Below are positions 52,211 to 61,567 of a stretch of DNA of 64,000 nt, piece after piece (position 1 is the first letter of the stretch; every line of letters starts with the position of its first letter). The stretch spans positions 1 through 64,000 of the forward strand of contig NZ_FQZU01000012.1 of the NCBI RefSeq assembly GCF_900142135.1, in the 5' to 3' direction. The notes below the pieces were generated by a model that was not told where the DNA came from, did no database searches, and saw nothing but the letters and a program-made list of their open reading frames with translations. Source of the stretch: Desulfatibacillum alkenivorans DSM 16219. Its GTDB lineage: Bacteria > Desulfobacterota > Desulfobacteria > Desulfobacterales > Desulfatibacillaceae. Both the position numbers and the translations under genes were made by a program.

Positions 52211-53164
52211 ATGTCCCACCCCCCCAAAAAAAATCCTGTTTCCGCTATCTTAGGAACCCAATACCCCATTATGCTGGGGGCCATGCGATTGATTACCCAC
52301 GCCAAGCTGGCGGCCGCGGTTTCCAACGCCGGAGGCTTCGGCCTGATCGCCGCCTCCGGCATGGACGTGGAAACCATGCGCAGAGTCCTGGGCGAGGCCC
52401 AAACCCTGACGGACAAGCCCCTTGGCATCAACGCGCCCATATACAGGCCCAATGCGCCGGAGCTTATCCAAGCGGCGGCGGAGATGGGCGTAAAAACCAT
52501 CAACACCTCGGGCGGGAATCCAGCCAAAATCATCAAAGTGGTGAAAGATAACGGGCTGAAGATCGTGCACAAGGTATCCTCCCTGACCATGGCCTTAAAG
52601 GCTCAGGAAGCCGGAGTGGACGCGGTCACCGCCATGGGCTTTGAGGCCGGAGGCCACGTTGGCCGGGAGCACGTGACCACCCTGTGCCTGGTTCCCCAGC
52701 TTGTGGATCATCTGGACATTCCGGTCATCGCAGCGGGCGGCATTGCAGACGCCAGAGGCGCGGCCGCAGCCTTCGCCCTGGGCGCTTTGGGCGTGGAAAT
52801 GGGCACCCGGTTCGCCGCCTGCACCGAAAGCGAGGCTCCCCTGTTTTACAAACAAAGCCTGGCCAACGCCGACTGCGAAGCCACTTTAATCATGGGCAAG
52901 AAAGCCATGCCTGTCAGGGTGCTGAAAAACGCGGCGACAAACCGAATTGCAGGCGCGGAAAATGAAGAGGAAAACCCGTCAGGCGCAAAACCCGCTCAGC
53001 CCATTTATGTGATGAGCGGAGGGGACGCCCAAACCGCCGTCATGCCGTGCGGCCAGACAGCCGGGCTTATCAGGGGGGAAAAAAGCGTTCGGGAGATCAT
53101 TGAGGAGATTACGGAGGGAATTCGGCGAATCGCCGGAAAAATGGAGGATGATTTTTTTCTTTAG
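52211..53164 (+). CDS. Nitronate monooxygenase/FabK-like FMN enzyme
   Basis: 317 residues with a TIM barrel: LGTQYPIMLGAMRLITHAKL at the start, EAGGHVGREH with the FMN-binding His, and AAGGIADARGAAAAFALGA. This family covers 2-nitropropane dioxygenase-like, nitronate and enoyl-reductase activities. In an anaerobe an enoyl-CoA/ACP reductase or related flavin role is plausible. Start follows AGGAGA. Confidence 0.82.
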   Translation: MSHPPKKNPVSAILGTQYPIMLGAMRLITHAKLAAAVSNAGGFGLIAASGMDVETMRRVLGEAQTLTDKPLGINAPIYRPNAPELIQAAAEMGVKTINTSGGNPAKIIKVVKDNGLKIVHKVSSLTMALKAQEAGVDAVTAMGFEAGGHVGREHVTTLCLVPQLVDHLDIPVIAAGGIADARGAAAAFALGALGVEMGTRFAACTESEAPLFYKQSLANADCEATLIMGKKAMPVRVLKNAATNRIAGAENEEENPSGAKPAQPIYVMSGGDAQTAVMPCGQTAGLIRGEKSVREIIEEITEGIRRIAGKMEDDFFL

Positions 53165-53946
53165 CCTGGGAAAGGGAGAAGGAATTTGGGGAAAGCCCGG
53201 TTTTAAATGGTATAAATATGATTTCAGGCCGGAGGCGGTTTTTCTGCAAAAAATAAAAATTGTACACTTGTTGAGTCTTGTCCTGATTTTTAAACTATGT
53301 TATACCGTGTACGGCTTCAGGCAAATCCATACGCAGCCGGCCTTGAATCAAGGGTCAACCAAAGCGGCGAAACCACGAAGGTCTTAATCAGGATTTGTTC
53401 AAAAGCCGTCTGATGGAGTATAAACAGGGGGGGGGCTACATGGGGATGTTAGCGACTTCATCACAAAGCGCCGATCATTTAAAGATCAACCAACTGCGCG
53501 ATTTGGTTTTTTTCGGGCGCTGATAATATTGCTATAGAAAAAAGCGCGGTTGTAAGGCAGCCCTTCCTTTTATTGAATTCCCGGATTATTTCAGCAAGCG
53601 TCCCATGCGTTCGGACCGGCCTTGGGTTTGTGCGTTCGGACCTGGTTTTTGCATCAACAGCGGGTGGAGCAAGAGTGGACTGGCCTTTTACCATTCTCAA
53701 AATCACTGGTCTTGTAAAAAGACGCTCAACCGAATCTCTATGCCTGCAGGCCGGCTTTTTGGGCGGTTTTCTATCCGGCTTAAAGGCGCCGGTGCGGGGT
53801 TTTTTCACCTGGCAACCGGTTTTCTACTAGGCGGGAAAGCGCAATAATTGGCCCGGTTCGGGGCGATCACCATAAAGCATTGCGACAAGGCGGGCAATCG
53901 GCCGCCGGTTGTATTTCGTTCAGCAAAGATAAAGGAGAAGGACAAC
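53165..53946. other. 782-base intergenic region before the TRAP operon
   Basis: No credible gene on either strand; short frames here lack ribosome sites and conserved motifs. Two direct copies of TGCGTTCGGACC lie about 28 bases apart near 53604 and 53632. The TRAP operon promoter is probably here but I could not place it. Confidence 0.4.
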
Positions 53947-55431
53947 ATGGAGTGGTCTAATAAATGGGCTCCCAGGTTCAATGAGATCCTGCCGGCCGGG
54001 CTCCTGATCATTTTTGGAGTCGCGGTGATGACGGCTGTGCTGGTTTATTCCATCTGCAGCATGCAAGTCAGGCAGGCGGAGACGGGGCTCAATTTCGCCG
54101 TTCAAAATGCTGCGGAAAGAATTTCGGACTGGATAGAGGGGCACCTGGGCGAGTTAGGGCTTGTGGCGGCGGACCAAACCTTTATCGCCCTTTCCGAGGG
54201 CGGCGATCAAAACGAGCAGGCGGTCCAGGAAGTCTCCAACTCGCTGCAGGCGGTCACCAAGGATATAAAGGAATACCGGGCGGCCTTGCTGCTGAACAAT
54301 GCCGGGGAAATCGTAGCCGCCGGCGATGACAAAACGGACATGACCGTCAATTTGGCCGGGGACGCGGATTTTCAAAAGGCGCTGGAAGGCAAGCCGGTGG
54401 TATCCAGCGTTTTCCAGAGCGGACGCTACCCGGTTTTTTACCTGATGCAGCCCGTTTACAAAGAGAGGGACAAACGGGGCAAGGTGGATCAAACCCCGGA
54501 AAACACCGTGGGCGTTCTGGCCGTCACCGTGGATATGAACAAGCTGGTCAAACGCTTTATCAAGGGCTTACGCTCCGGCGAGGAGGGGGAGGCCTATATG
54601 ATCGATTCCACGGGCCTGGTGATCGGCTCCACCGAAAAAGACGCAATCCTGGAAGTCAATGTCAACGACCTGGGCTACGGCTCCCTTATCTTAAAGGACA
54701 GAAACGGCCTCACGGCTTTTGCGGCTAATGAAACTCCCATGGCTGCAGCCTTTCACACCGTGGGAGACTGGGGCTGGAAGCTGGTTGTGGAGCAAAACTC
54801 CGACGACCTGTACGAAAGAGCCCAGGGCACCCGCAGGGACATTCTCCTGGCGGGCGTTGTGCTGGCCGTGTTTCTGTTCTTCGCCGTCTGGTACATCATC
54901 AACAAAGAAGCGTCCGTGGAATGCATGGCCAACATCCATAAAAGCATGATCTACGTGGAAAAGATCGCCCTGATCATTCTCTTGTTCACCATGATCTTCA
55001 TGCAGTTCGGCCAGGTTATCGCCAGAAACATCTTCCAGACCGGCATCATGTGGGTGGATGAGGTGCTGCGGGTGGAGGTGCTTTGGGTGGCCTTTCTGGG
55101 AGCGGGCCTTGCCGCGGAATACAACAGGCATATCAAGATTGACGTGCTCTCCCATCTCCTGGGGGACAGCAAAGCCAGCAAAATCCTGGACGTTTGCGCA
55201 CAGGTCTTCGCTCTGATCGCCTGCGCATTGTTGTTCAACGCCGCAGTGACTTATATCGAATCGGAAGCCAAATATCCCGCCTTCACCCTGGTGGACACGG
55301 ACTTCCTGAAAGTTCCCGACCATTTCTTTCGCTTGGTCATTCCCTATTTCTTCCTGGTTATGAGCGCCCGGTGCATTATCAATATTCGCCGTATTATCCT
55401 GGGCGGCTATACCAGAACCATTGAGCCCTGA
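53947..55431 (+). CDS. TRAP transporter small subunit (DctQ) fused to an extracytoplasmic Cache-like sensor domain
   Basis: 494 residues from ATG 53947 with AAAGGAGAAG upstream. After a first membrane helix (about 15-39), a ~250-residue extracytoplasmic region (FSYLQ.. type; strands such as AALLLNNAGEIVAAG and GEAYMIDSTGLVIGS) resembles a double Cache ligand-binding domain. A second helix lies near 298-318. From about residue 338 the remaining ~155 residues are a four-helix DctQ domain (LLFTMIFMQFGQVIARNIF, WVDEVLRVEVLW, FFRLVIPYFF). Normal DctQ proteins are ~160-180 residues with no sensor. No HAMP, kinase or methyl-accepting domain is present. Cache domains usually bind small organic acids or amino acids. 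Confidence 0.82.
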   Translation: MEWSNKWAPRFNEILPAGLLIIFGVAVMTAVLVYSICSMQVRQAETGLNFAVQNAAERISDWIEGHLGELGLVAADQTFIALSEGGDQNEQAVQEVSNSLQAVTKDIKEYRAALLLNNAGEIVAAGDDKTDMTVNLAGDADFQKALEGKPVVSSVFQSGRYPVFYLMQPVYKERDKRGKVDQTPENTVGVLAVTVDMNKLVKRFIKGLRSGEEGEAYMIDSTGLVIGSTEKDAILEVNVNDLGYGSLILKDRNGLTAFAANETPMAAAFHTVGDWGWKLVVEQNSDDLYERAQGTRRDILLAGVVLAVFLFFAVWYIINKEASVECMANIHKSMIYVEKIALIILLFTMIFMQFGQVIARNIFQTGIMWVDEVLRVEVLWVAFLGAGLAAEYNRHIKIDVLSHLLGDSKASKILDVCAQVFALIACALLFNAAVTYIESEAKYPAFTLVDTDFLKVPDHFFRLVIPYFFLVMSARCIINIRRIILGGYTRTIEP

Positions 55432-55520
55432 TTATAGGGGCATAGGGAAGCTGAGGCGCGGTTGAACGCAATCATGAGCAAGTTTGAAATGGATACATTG
55501 AATCGGATAAGCGGGGAATC

Positions 55521-56828
55521 ATGGAACAAATTTTAACCGTTTTTTTAGTCGTGATTTTTATCGCCGCCATTCTTGTGGGGGCGCCTTTGTTCACCATCAT
55601 CGGCGGCGCCGCGGTGGTTTTGTTCATGCTGGTGGCCCACGAAAGCACGGCGGCCATTATCATTGAAATGGGCCGCCTTGCCAACGCCCCAGGCATCATA
55701 GCCATTCCATTGTTTATTTTCGCCGGGTACATGTTTGCGGAAAGCAAGGCCTCCAACCGGCTTATCCGTATGTCCAACGCCCTCATGGGCTGGGTGCCCG
55801 GCGGTCTGGCTGCGGTGACGGTCATCGTGTCCTCGGTGTTTACGGCCCTCACCGGCGCCTCGGGCATCACCATCATCGCCTGCGGCGGCATCCTGCTGCC
55901 CGCCCTGATCAAAGACGGCTTTGACCGGGATTTCTCCCTGGGCATTGTCACGGCTTCGGGAAGCTCAGGCGTGCTTTTCGCCCCCAGCCTTCCCATCATC
56001 ATCTACGGCATGATCGCTCAGGTGGACATCACGGAATTGTTTATCGCCACCGCCATTCCCGGCCTGCTCATCGTCTTTTGCCTGGCCGGCTACGGCATTA
56101 TGTACGGCGCCCGGAACAGCATTCCCACCACCAAGTTCTCCTTTAAGAAGATCCTGGAAAGCATCTGGGAGACCAAGTGGGAAATTCCTCTGCCCTTTGT
56201 GGTCATCGGCGGCATTTACGGCGGGTTTATCACCCCGGGCGAGGCCGCCTCGGCCGCGGTGGTGTGCGCCCTGTTCTCCGAGGTGATTATCTACCGCGAG
56301 ATTTCCTGGAAGCATTTGCTGAAAATCGCCGTGGACTCCATGATCACCGTGGGCGCCTTGCTGGCTGTTTTGGGCACGGCATTGGGTTTCACCAACTTTT
56401 TGGTGGACCAGGAAGTGCCCCAAAGGATCATGCAATGGGTGCAGGTGATCATCCACAGCAAGATCGCCTTCCTGGTGGCCTTGAACGCCTTCCTGCTGGT
56501 GGTGGGATGCGTGATGGACATCTTTTCAGCCATCGTGGTTGTGGTGCCCCTCATTGCTCCGGTGGCGGCCAAGTTCGGCGTCGACCCCATCCATCTGGGC
56601 GTCATCTTCCTGGCCAACCTGGAGTTGGGATACCTGACCCCGCCTGTTGGAATTAACCTGTTTATTGCTTCATTACGGTTTGACGTTTCCGTAATGCGTC
56701 TGTATAGGGTGGTATTACCCTTCCTGCTGGTATTGTTGATTGCCCTAATCGCAATCAGTTACTTCCCGCAATTGAGCCTCTTCCTGGGCGATTTGTTGGG
56801 ACATAAGACGGAAATGCTGACAATTTAA
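55521..56828 (+). CDS. dctM: TRAP transporter large permease subunit (DctM)
   Basis: 435 residues with about 12 hydrophobic segments: VVIFIAAILVGAPLFTIIGG at the start, and SVFTALTGASGITIIACGGILLP, a hallmark DctM block. TPPVGINLFIA near the end is another DctM signature. It forms the sodium-coupled transport channel for dicarboxylates or similar organic acids. It lies 89 bases after the fused DctQ gene. Confidence 0.92.
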   Translation: MEQILTVFLVVIFIAAILVGAPLFTIIGGAAVVLFMLVAHESTAAIIIEMGRLANAPGIIAIPLFIFAGYMFAESKASNRLIRMSNALMGWVPGGLAAVTVIVSSVFTALTGASGITIIACGGILLPALIKDGFDRDFSLGIVTASGSSGVLFAPSLPIIIYGMIAQVDITELFIATAIPGLLIVFCLAGYGIMYGARNSIPTTKFSFKKILESIWETKWEIPLPFVVIGGIYGGFITPGEAASAAVVCALFSEVIIYREISWKHLLKIAVDSMITVGALLAVLGTALGFTNFLVDQEVPQRIMQWVQVIIHSKIAFLVALNAFLLVVGCVMDIFSAIVVVVPLIAPVAAKFGVDPIHLGVIFLANLELGYLTPPVGINLFIASLRFDVSVMRLYRVVLPFLLVLLIALIAISYFPQLSLFLGDLLGHKTEMLTI

Positions 56829-56875
56829 TATTGCCTGGAACACAATAGGGACTTTTTAAAGAGGAGAATATAGGC

Positions 56876-57775
56876 ATGAAAATCACAAGGCTTAAAGGGT
56901 TCAAACTTTTGTTGACCATCGTTCTGGCGCTGGCCATCATGACCGGCTCAGGATGCGTCAAAACCGCCGTTAAAACCGGAGTGCATTTGTCCGCCGTGCC
57001 TGTCATGGACTTGATGATGGAATCGCTTTTGGACTCCCCCAGCTCCACGCTCCTTAAAGACGGCATGGCCAGCAACGTGCTGCTCGTTACGGCCCTGGCC
57101 GAAATGGACCCGAAAAATCAGGGCCTTCTCTCCAAGACCTGTTTTCTTTACACCTCTTACGGCATGATGGTGGAGGACGAGGATCCCGCTTACGCTGTGG
57201 AGCTTTACTCCATCGCCAAGGAATACGGCATGCGCTCCCTTATGACCGACAAAAAGTTCGCCAAGGGGCTGGAGGAAGGCAAAAAAATTCCTGAATTGAC
57301 GCCTCTCCTCGGCAAAAAATACATGGAAGCCCTGTGCTGGACCGGTCTGGCCTACGGCCTGTATCTCATGCAGAACATGGACGATCCCATGGCGCTCATG
57401 GATATGCCCGACTGCGTCGCCATGGTGCAAAGGTCCATGGAATTGGACGACCATTATATGTTCGGCGTCGGCAAAGCCTTTATGGGCGGCTACTACGCCA
57501 TGCTGCCCGAGTTCCTGGGCCTGGGCGGCGGACCTGACGCTTCCGCGGCCATGTTCGAGGAAGCCAGGGAGGTTTCCGGCGGCAAGTTCCTGCTGGTGGA
57601 CGTGTTCGAAGCCAGGTTCCTTTCCACTTACGTGGACGACCGGGACCGCTTTGAAAGCCTGCTGAACAGCGTGCTGGAGGCGGATTCCTCCGCGCTGTCC
57701 GGGGGAGAGGGCTTGAACGACCTGGCCAAGGCCAAAGCCAAGTACTACCTCTCCATTGAGGATACTCTGTTTTAA
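56876..57775 (+). CDS. TatT-like TRAP-associated TPR lipoprotein
   Basis: 299 residues with a signal peptide and lipobox MTGSGC (Cys near 24). The helical TPR-like body (VALLVTALAEMDPKNQGLLSK type pattern, ANM..., GAGKAFMGGYYAML) matches the T component of tripartite TatP-TatT TRAP systems. These periplasmic T proteins bind the substrate-binding TatP. No TatP or DctP gene lies next to it. AGGAGA precedes the ATG. Confidence 0.75.
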   Translation: MKITRLKGFKLLLTIVLALAIMTGSGCVKTAVKTGVHLSAVPVMDLMMESLLDSPSSTLLKDGMASNVLLVTALAEMDPKNQGLLSKTCFLYTSYGMMVEDEDPAYAVELYSIAKEYGMRSLMTDKKFAKGLEEGKKIPELTPLLGKKYMEALCWTGLAYGLYLMQNMDDPMALMDMPDCVAMVQRSMELDDHYMFGVGKAFMGGYYAMLPEFLGLGGGPDASAAMFEEAREVSGGKFLLVDVFEARFLSTYVDDRDRFESLLNSVLEADSSALSGGEGLNDLAKAKAKYYLSIEDTLF

Positions 57776-57808
57776 TAGACATCCTTACGCCGTAAATCCG
57801 AATCAACC

Positions 57809-57907
57809 CGGTGCGCATGGTCTGAGCCAAGCAAAGGGCCATGCGCACCGTTCGGCATTCAGAAATGTTTTAAAAAAGGCCTCTTTCCCAAGGATCAGGC
57901 CTTTTTT
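57809..57907 (+). terminator. Double hairpin with rho-independent terminator after the TatT gene
   Basis: CGGTGCGCATGG (57809-57820) pairs perfectly with CCATGCGCACCG (57839-57850). A second stem, AAAAAAGGCCT (57872-57882) with AGGCCTTTTTT (57897-57907), ends in a T run. The second is a clear terminator, also usable in reverse. The first may bind a regulator or stabilise the transcript end. Confidence 0.8.
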
Positions 57908-57956
57908 GATTTGCATCGCATCGATTCAATCTTCAATAATCGCAAGGGCTGAGTGT

Positions 57957-58526
57957 ATGCAATCCAATGAATCCATCATAAATGACATCATCGCCCTGGA
58001 ACTGGAAATGTTTCTGGCCGTCAATGCCAAGGAGCCGGCTGCGTGCCAGGATAACCCGGAGCGATTCCGGGACATGCGCAAAGCCCAGTTTTGGCCCTGG
58101 TCAAAAGAAACCCTGGAATCCTACCTGCAGGACCTGAAAGACGCTGTCCGGGAGGGCAAAAATCTGTTCACCTTGAAATACGCGCGCATGGACAACCTGA
58201 TTCCCCGGCTAAACGCCAATCCGGCCGTGTTGGGCATTGCAGAGGCCCAACTGGTATGGCAGCGCAGGCTGGCTGAGGAATATCCCAAAACCGTAGGCCG
58301 GGGCCGGTCCCTGGAAGACGGGGATGAGAAGTTGGGAGGCGGCTCCTTTTTAGTGTATATTACGTCTGAACTGGAAACCTATTCGGACCGCACCTTGGCC
58401 TTGCTGGAGCAGGATGTTTTAAGGCATCTGGAAGCAAAGACGAATATGTCCCGGATCGTGTACGAGAAAATGGTTTCGGACCTGGGATACAAATCCCTGG
58501 ACGAAGCCGAAGCCCTGGCCCGATAA
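57957..58526 (+). CDS. DUF4125-like protein
   Basis: 189 residues from ATG 57957 (MQSNESIINDIIALELEM); an earlier in-frame ATG gives an unrelated-looking 67-residue extension across the terminator. It is helix-rich, with CQDNPERFRDMRKAQFWPW and VGRGRSLEDG blocks as in DUF4125. No membrane span or catalytic motif is visible. Function unknown; possibly a domain-of-unknown-function partner to nearby transport or signalling genes. Confidence 0.65.
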   Translation: MQSNESIINDIIALELEMFLAVNAKEPAACQDNPERFRDMRKAQFWPWSKETLESYLQDLKDAVREGKNLFTLKYARMDNLIPRLNANPAVLGIAEAQLVWQRRLAEEYPKTVGRGRSLEDGDEKLGGGSFLVYITSELETYSDRTLALLEQDVLRHLEAKTNMSRIVYEKMVSDLGYKSLDEAEALAR

Positions 58527-58597
58527 AGCAATGGGGTCAAATCTACGTTTGACGTTTGAGAATTCCGAAACTCCAACCCGGCCAAGTGAGGCGAAAC

Positions 58598-59611
58598 ATG
58601 GAAACCGCGAACAAGCTGGAAAGGTTCCGATGCGTCATGGGGCCGGGCGATCATAAGGCCTTTTTCATCATCGCCCTGGCCGCGCCTGTATATTTCGTCC
58701 TGTTTTCCCTGTTAAGAAGCTATGTGGAAACCGCCTTGATGGGAAACTATCCCATGTTCTCCTATTACCGCGGGCTCCATCATGTCTTATGGAACGCCAC
58801 GGCGGCCCTTGTTTTGATCATGACCCTGCAGGCCTTCACCCGCACGGAGCCGAGAAAGCTCATGGGCATGCTTTTCGGCGTGACCTTCATGACTTTGCCC
58901 CTGCTGCATTCGTTGGCCTCCGGCGCTCCCCTGGAGCTCACTTATCTCCAGGGCGGAGTTAAAAGCATATTGCGAGACATAGCTACATGCTGTCTGTACA
59001 ATCCTAAAAATCGTCCTTTAAGCCTGGAGATGTTATTGCTTACGGCGGGCATAGGCCTGCTTTGCTGGATGATCACCGGGAGCAGGCTCAAGGGGCTGGG
59101 GGCTTTTTTTGCGTCTTACCTGACGGGAACCTTAACCGCAGTCCACTGGATCGGCCTTTCCTCCAGGCCCGAGGCCCTGATCAAAGTGCATACGGAGCTT
59201 AGCATCCACCCTTTTCAGGCCGTGGTTTATTCTACAGGCGCCATGGGCGCGGCCCTTTATGCAGCGTATAAGCAGGGCCTTTTTCAACAGGATTCCCAGG
59301 CCTGGAAGCGGTCTTTCGGAGGGGGCGCCGCCGCATGGGTTTTATGCTCGGCAACGGTTTTTGCTGCTGGATGGCGCCAGTTCCTTTTTGACTCCATAGC
59401 CGCCGGACTGCCCCTGTTTTTATCCGCAGCAATCATCTTGCGGCTGCAGCAGGAAGGATGGAAAAGCAGGACGACCATCGTTTCCATAGGCTTGCTCACG
59501 CTGCTTTTGTTTTTTCAGGTTTTGGTAATGGGGCCCATGTATCTGGGGGTGCAGGAAAGCCTGACCGGCCCCGGCGCCGTCCAGTGGATTATTGCGCCCG
59601 TAACCGGGTGA
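58598..59611 (+). CDS. Multi-pass membrane protein, paralogue A flanking the UbiA gene
   Basis: 337 residues from ATG 58598 (METANKLERFRC), with GAGGCG upstream; the TTG at 58556 is less likely. About nine hydrophobic segments. FSYYRGLHHVLW near residue 50 matches FSYYTLCHHMLW in the protein at 60495, with shared LTYL.GG and GLFQ..K.W motifs. No recognised domain. It probably functions with the prenyltransferase between them. Confidence 0.7.
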   Translation: METANKLERFRCVMGPGDHKAFFIIALAAPVYFVLFSLLRSYVETALMGNYPMFSYYRGLHHVLWNATAALVLIMTLQAFTRTEPRKLMGMLFGVTFMTLPLLHSLASGAPLELTYLQGGVKSILRDIATCCLYNPKNRPLSLEMLLLTAGIGLLCWMITGSRLKGLGAFFASYLTGTLTAVHWIGLSSRPEALIKVHTELSIHPFQAVVYSTGAMGAALYAAYKQGLFQQDSQAWKRSFGGGAAAWVLCSATVFAAGWRQFLFDSIAAGLPLFLSAAIILRLQQEGWKSRTTIVSIGLLTLLLFFQVLVMGPMYLGVQESLTGPGAVQWIIAPVTG

Positions 59612-59628
59612 GCTTTTAGGGATCAACT

Positions 59629-60498
59629 ATGCCGCCAGTCAAAGCGTATCTTCAATTGTTTCGGCCCGACGCCGCGCTTATTTCGTTCGCCACCTATCTG
59701 GTGGGGGCGGTGCTGGCCAACGGTCTGGATCTGATGGACGTGGCGGCCGCCTTTTTGATCACGGGATTTTCCACCAATTTTTGCTACAGCTTCAATTCCT
59801 GGGCCGATTGGGAAACGGACGCCGTCAACAAGCCCCACAGGCCCATTCCTTCGGGCAGGCTGACGCCCAGGCAGGCGTTGATTTACAGCATGTTTTTGCT
59901 GGCGGCTTCCCTGGTGTATCCCTTTTTTCTGGTCAGACCCGGTTGGATGCTGTTCGCCTATCTGCTGTTGCCCTTGCTTGGCCTGTCATATTCCGGCAAG
60001 CCTTTCTCCTTGAAATTAAGGCCCCCGGCCTCCGTGTTCGCCGTGAGCGGCGGGCTAGTCATTCCTATCATTGTGGGCTATTACTCCAATGTGCGAGGCG
60101 CCGCTCCCGACCTTCGGGCCTTTTTTCTGGCTCTTTTCGTTTATTGCCTGGCAATTATTCCCCTCAAGGATATTGAAGACGAACGCGGAGACGGCGACTG
60201 GAACCTGTACGCCAAATACGGCGCCCGGCTGCCTTATTACGCCCTGGCCGGCCTGTTGATCGACGCGGCGCTCCTGTCGGTCTTGCCGGCGCCGCCTCTT
60301 TTGAAGGCCGGGCTGCTTCTGCTGTTTCTTCTTACGGGCCTGATGATCCGGTGGCACATGGCGCGGCCGGACCAGATGGGCTTTTTGTACCGGAGAAACA
60401 TCCATATTGTGGAGGCGGGAGGAGCCTTGTTTTTGGGCTGGCAGGTGTTATACAACAAAGGCGTCATCAGCCTGAGTTTGATGGGAGGCCTCCCATGA
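59629..60498 (+). CDS. UbiA-family prenyltransferase
   Basis: 289 residues with about eight transmembrane helices. The first Asp-rich motif is NSWADWETDAVNKPHRP, a slightly altered NDxxDxxxD, and the second is KDIEDERGDGD. These bind prenyl diphosphate via magnesium. It likely attaches a prenyl chain to a membrane aromatic or lipid head group; the acceptor is unknown. Its stop overlaps the ATG of the next gene. Confidence 0.85.
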   Translation: MPPVKAYLQLFRPDAALISFATYLVGAVLANGLDLMDVAAAFLITGFSTNFCYSFNSWADWETDAVNKPHRPIPSGRLTPRQALIYSMFLLAASLVYPFFLVRPGWMLFAYLLLPLLGLSYSGKPFSLKLRPPASVFAVSGGLVIPIIVGYYSNVRGAAPDLRAFFLALFVYCLAIIPLKDIEDERGDGDWNLYAKYGARLPYYALAGLLIDAALLSVLPAPPLLKAGLLLLFLLTGLMIRWHMARPDQMGFLYRRNIHIVEAGGALFLGWQVLYNKGVISLSLMGGLP

Positions 60499-61556
60499 CC
60501 CCCCACAGCAAGGGAGCCGCCCCTGCGCCCGAGGGGAAGGCGGCGGAAGGCTTGTCCATAATCGGGCGCTTCAATGCCTGGCGGTTGAGAAACCTGATTG
60601 CCGTCAATGTTTTTGCGCCGTTTTTTTTCGTGCTGGTCGTGGGGGCAAGAATATATATTGAAACAGAGCTATTAGCCCCCGAACCCTACTTTTCGTATTA
60701 CACCCTGTGCCACCACATGCTTTGGTTTGCAGGGACCTTCTTAAGTTTGATGCTGGTGATTCACTTCATCATCAAAACGCCTATCAAGGATTTGTTCATC
60801 CTATGCTACGGCTCGATTTTGGTGTTCATTCCCATATTGTATTTACTTCTGACCGGGCAAAAAGCCGCTCTGACCTATTTGCGGGGAGGATTTTGGGAAA
60901 TCCTGAAGCACGCCCTCACCTTTGTCTGGACCTGGGAGGCGGACCGGGCTTTAAGCATTGAACTGGGATTGATTTTCGCCGGGATAACCGGTCTGGCCTG
61001 GCTGATAACCAAAAGGCCGGGAAAGGCGGTGTTGACCGGCGCGGTCTCGTACTCCGTCCTGATGCTGTGGGCGGTGCATTGGGTGGGCAAGACGCCCCAC
61101 AAATATGCGGTGTTTTCCATCAACACCTGGATGGTTTCCAATTGCCTTATCTCCGTGGTTTTGCTTCATGTGTTCTCGTTTCTGGTTATAATAACCATAT
61201 GGCGGGCGGGGTTATTTCAAAATGCGAAAAAGGCGTGGAAGGCGGCGTTTATAACCGGCGCGGCTGCCTGGATAGCTTTTTCCCTGATCATGAAAATAAC
61301 GCAATGGTTCGTGCTTCCATTCGATATAGCAGCCTCGGGCCTGATCGTTTTTACGGACGCGGTCATATTGACGGCCCTTTACAAAGGGTTGAAAAAAAAC
61401 ATCTCCCGCATTGCTCTGGCGGCGCTGATCGGGCTGTTTTTTGTCCAGGCTGCCGTGATGGGCCCATTGCTGATTCGTGCGGAAGAGGGCCTGATTACCC
61501 AGGGCGAGCTGCAAAATAAGACAAAGAGGCTTGAGGCGGTTTTACCTGACGCTTAA
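60495..61556 (+). CDS. Multi-pass membrane protein, paralogue B flanking the UbiA gene
   Basis: 353 residues from ATG 60495 (MTPHSKGAAPAPE), overlapping the UbiA stop (ATGA); the frame is open from 60351. About nine hydrophobic segments. Shares FSYYTLCHHMLW, LTYLRGG and RAGLFQNAKKAW patterns with the 337-residue protein at 58598, so it is an ancient paralogue. Function unknown. Confidence 0.7.
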   Translation: MTPHSKGAAPAPEGKAAEGLSIIGRFNAWRLRNLIAVNVFAPFFFVLVVGARIYIETELLAPEPYFSYYTLCHHMLWFAGTFLSLMLVIHFIIKTPIKDLFILCYGSILVFIPILYLLLTGQKAALTYLRGGFWEILKHALTFVWTWEADRALSIELGLIFAGITGLAWLITKRPGKAVLTGAVSYSVLMLWAVHWVGKTPHKYAVFSINTWMVSNCLISVVLLHVFSFLVIITIWRAGLFQNAKKAWKAAFITGAAAWIAFSLIMKITQWFVLPFDIAASGLIVFTDAVILTALYKGLKKNISRIALAALIGLFFVQAAVMGPLLIRAEEGLITQGELQNKTKRLEAVLPDA

Positions 61557-61567
61557 GAACGGGATTC

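Noticed and set aside
53479-53808. 109-residue reverse frame in the gap before the TRAP operon
   Set aside because: Proline/arginine-rich low-complexity translation, no ribosome site and no recognised motif.
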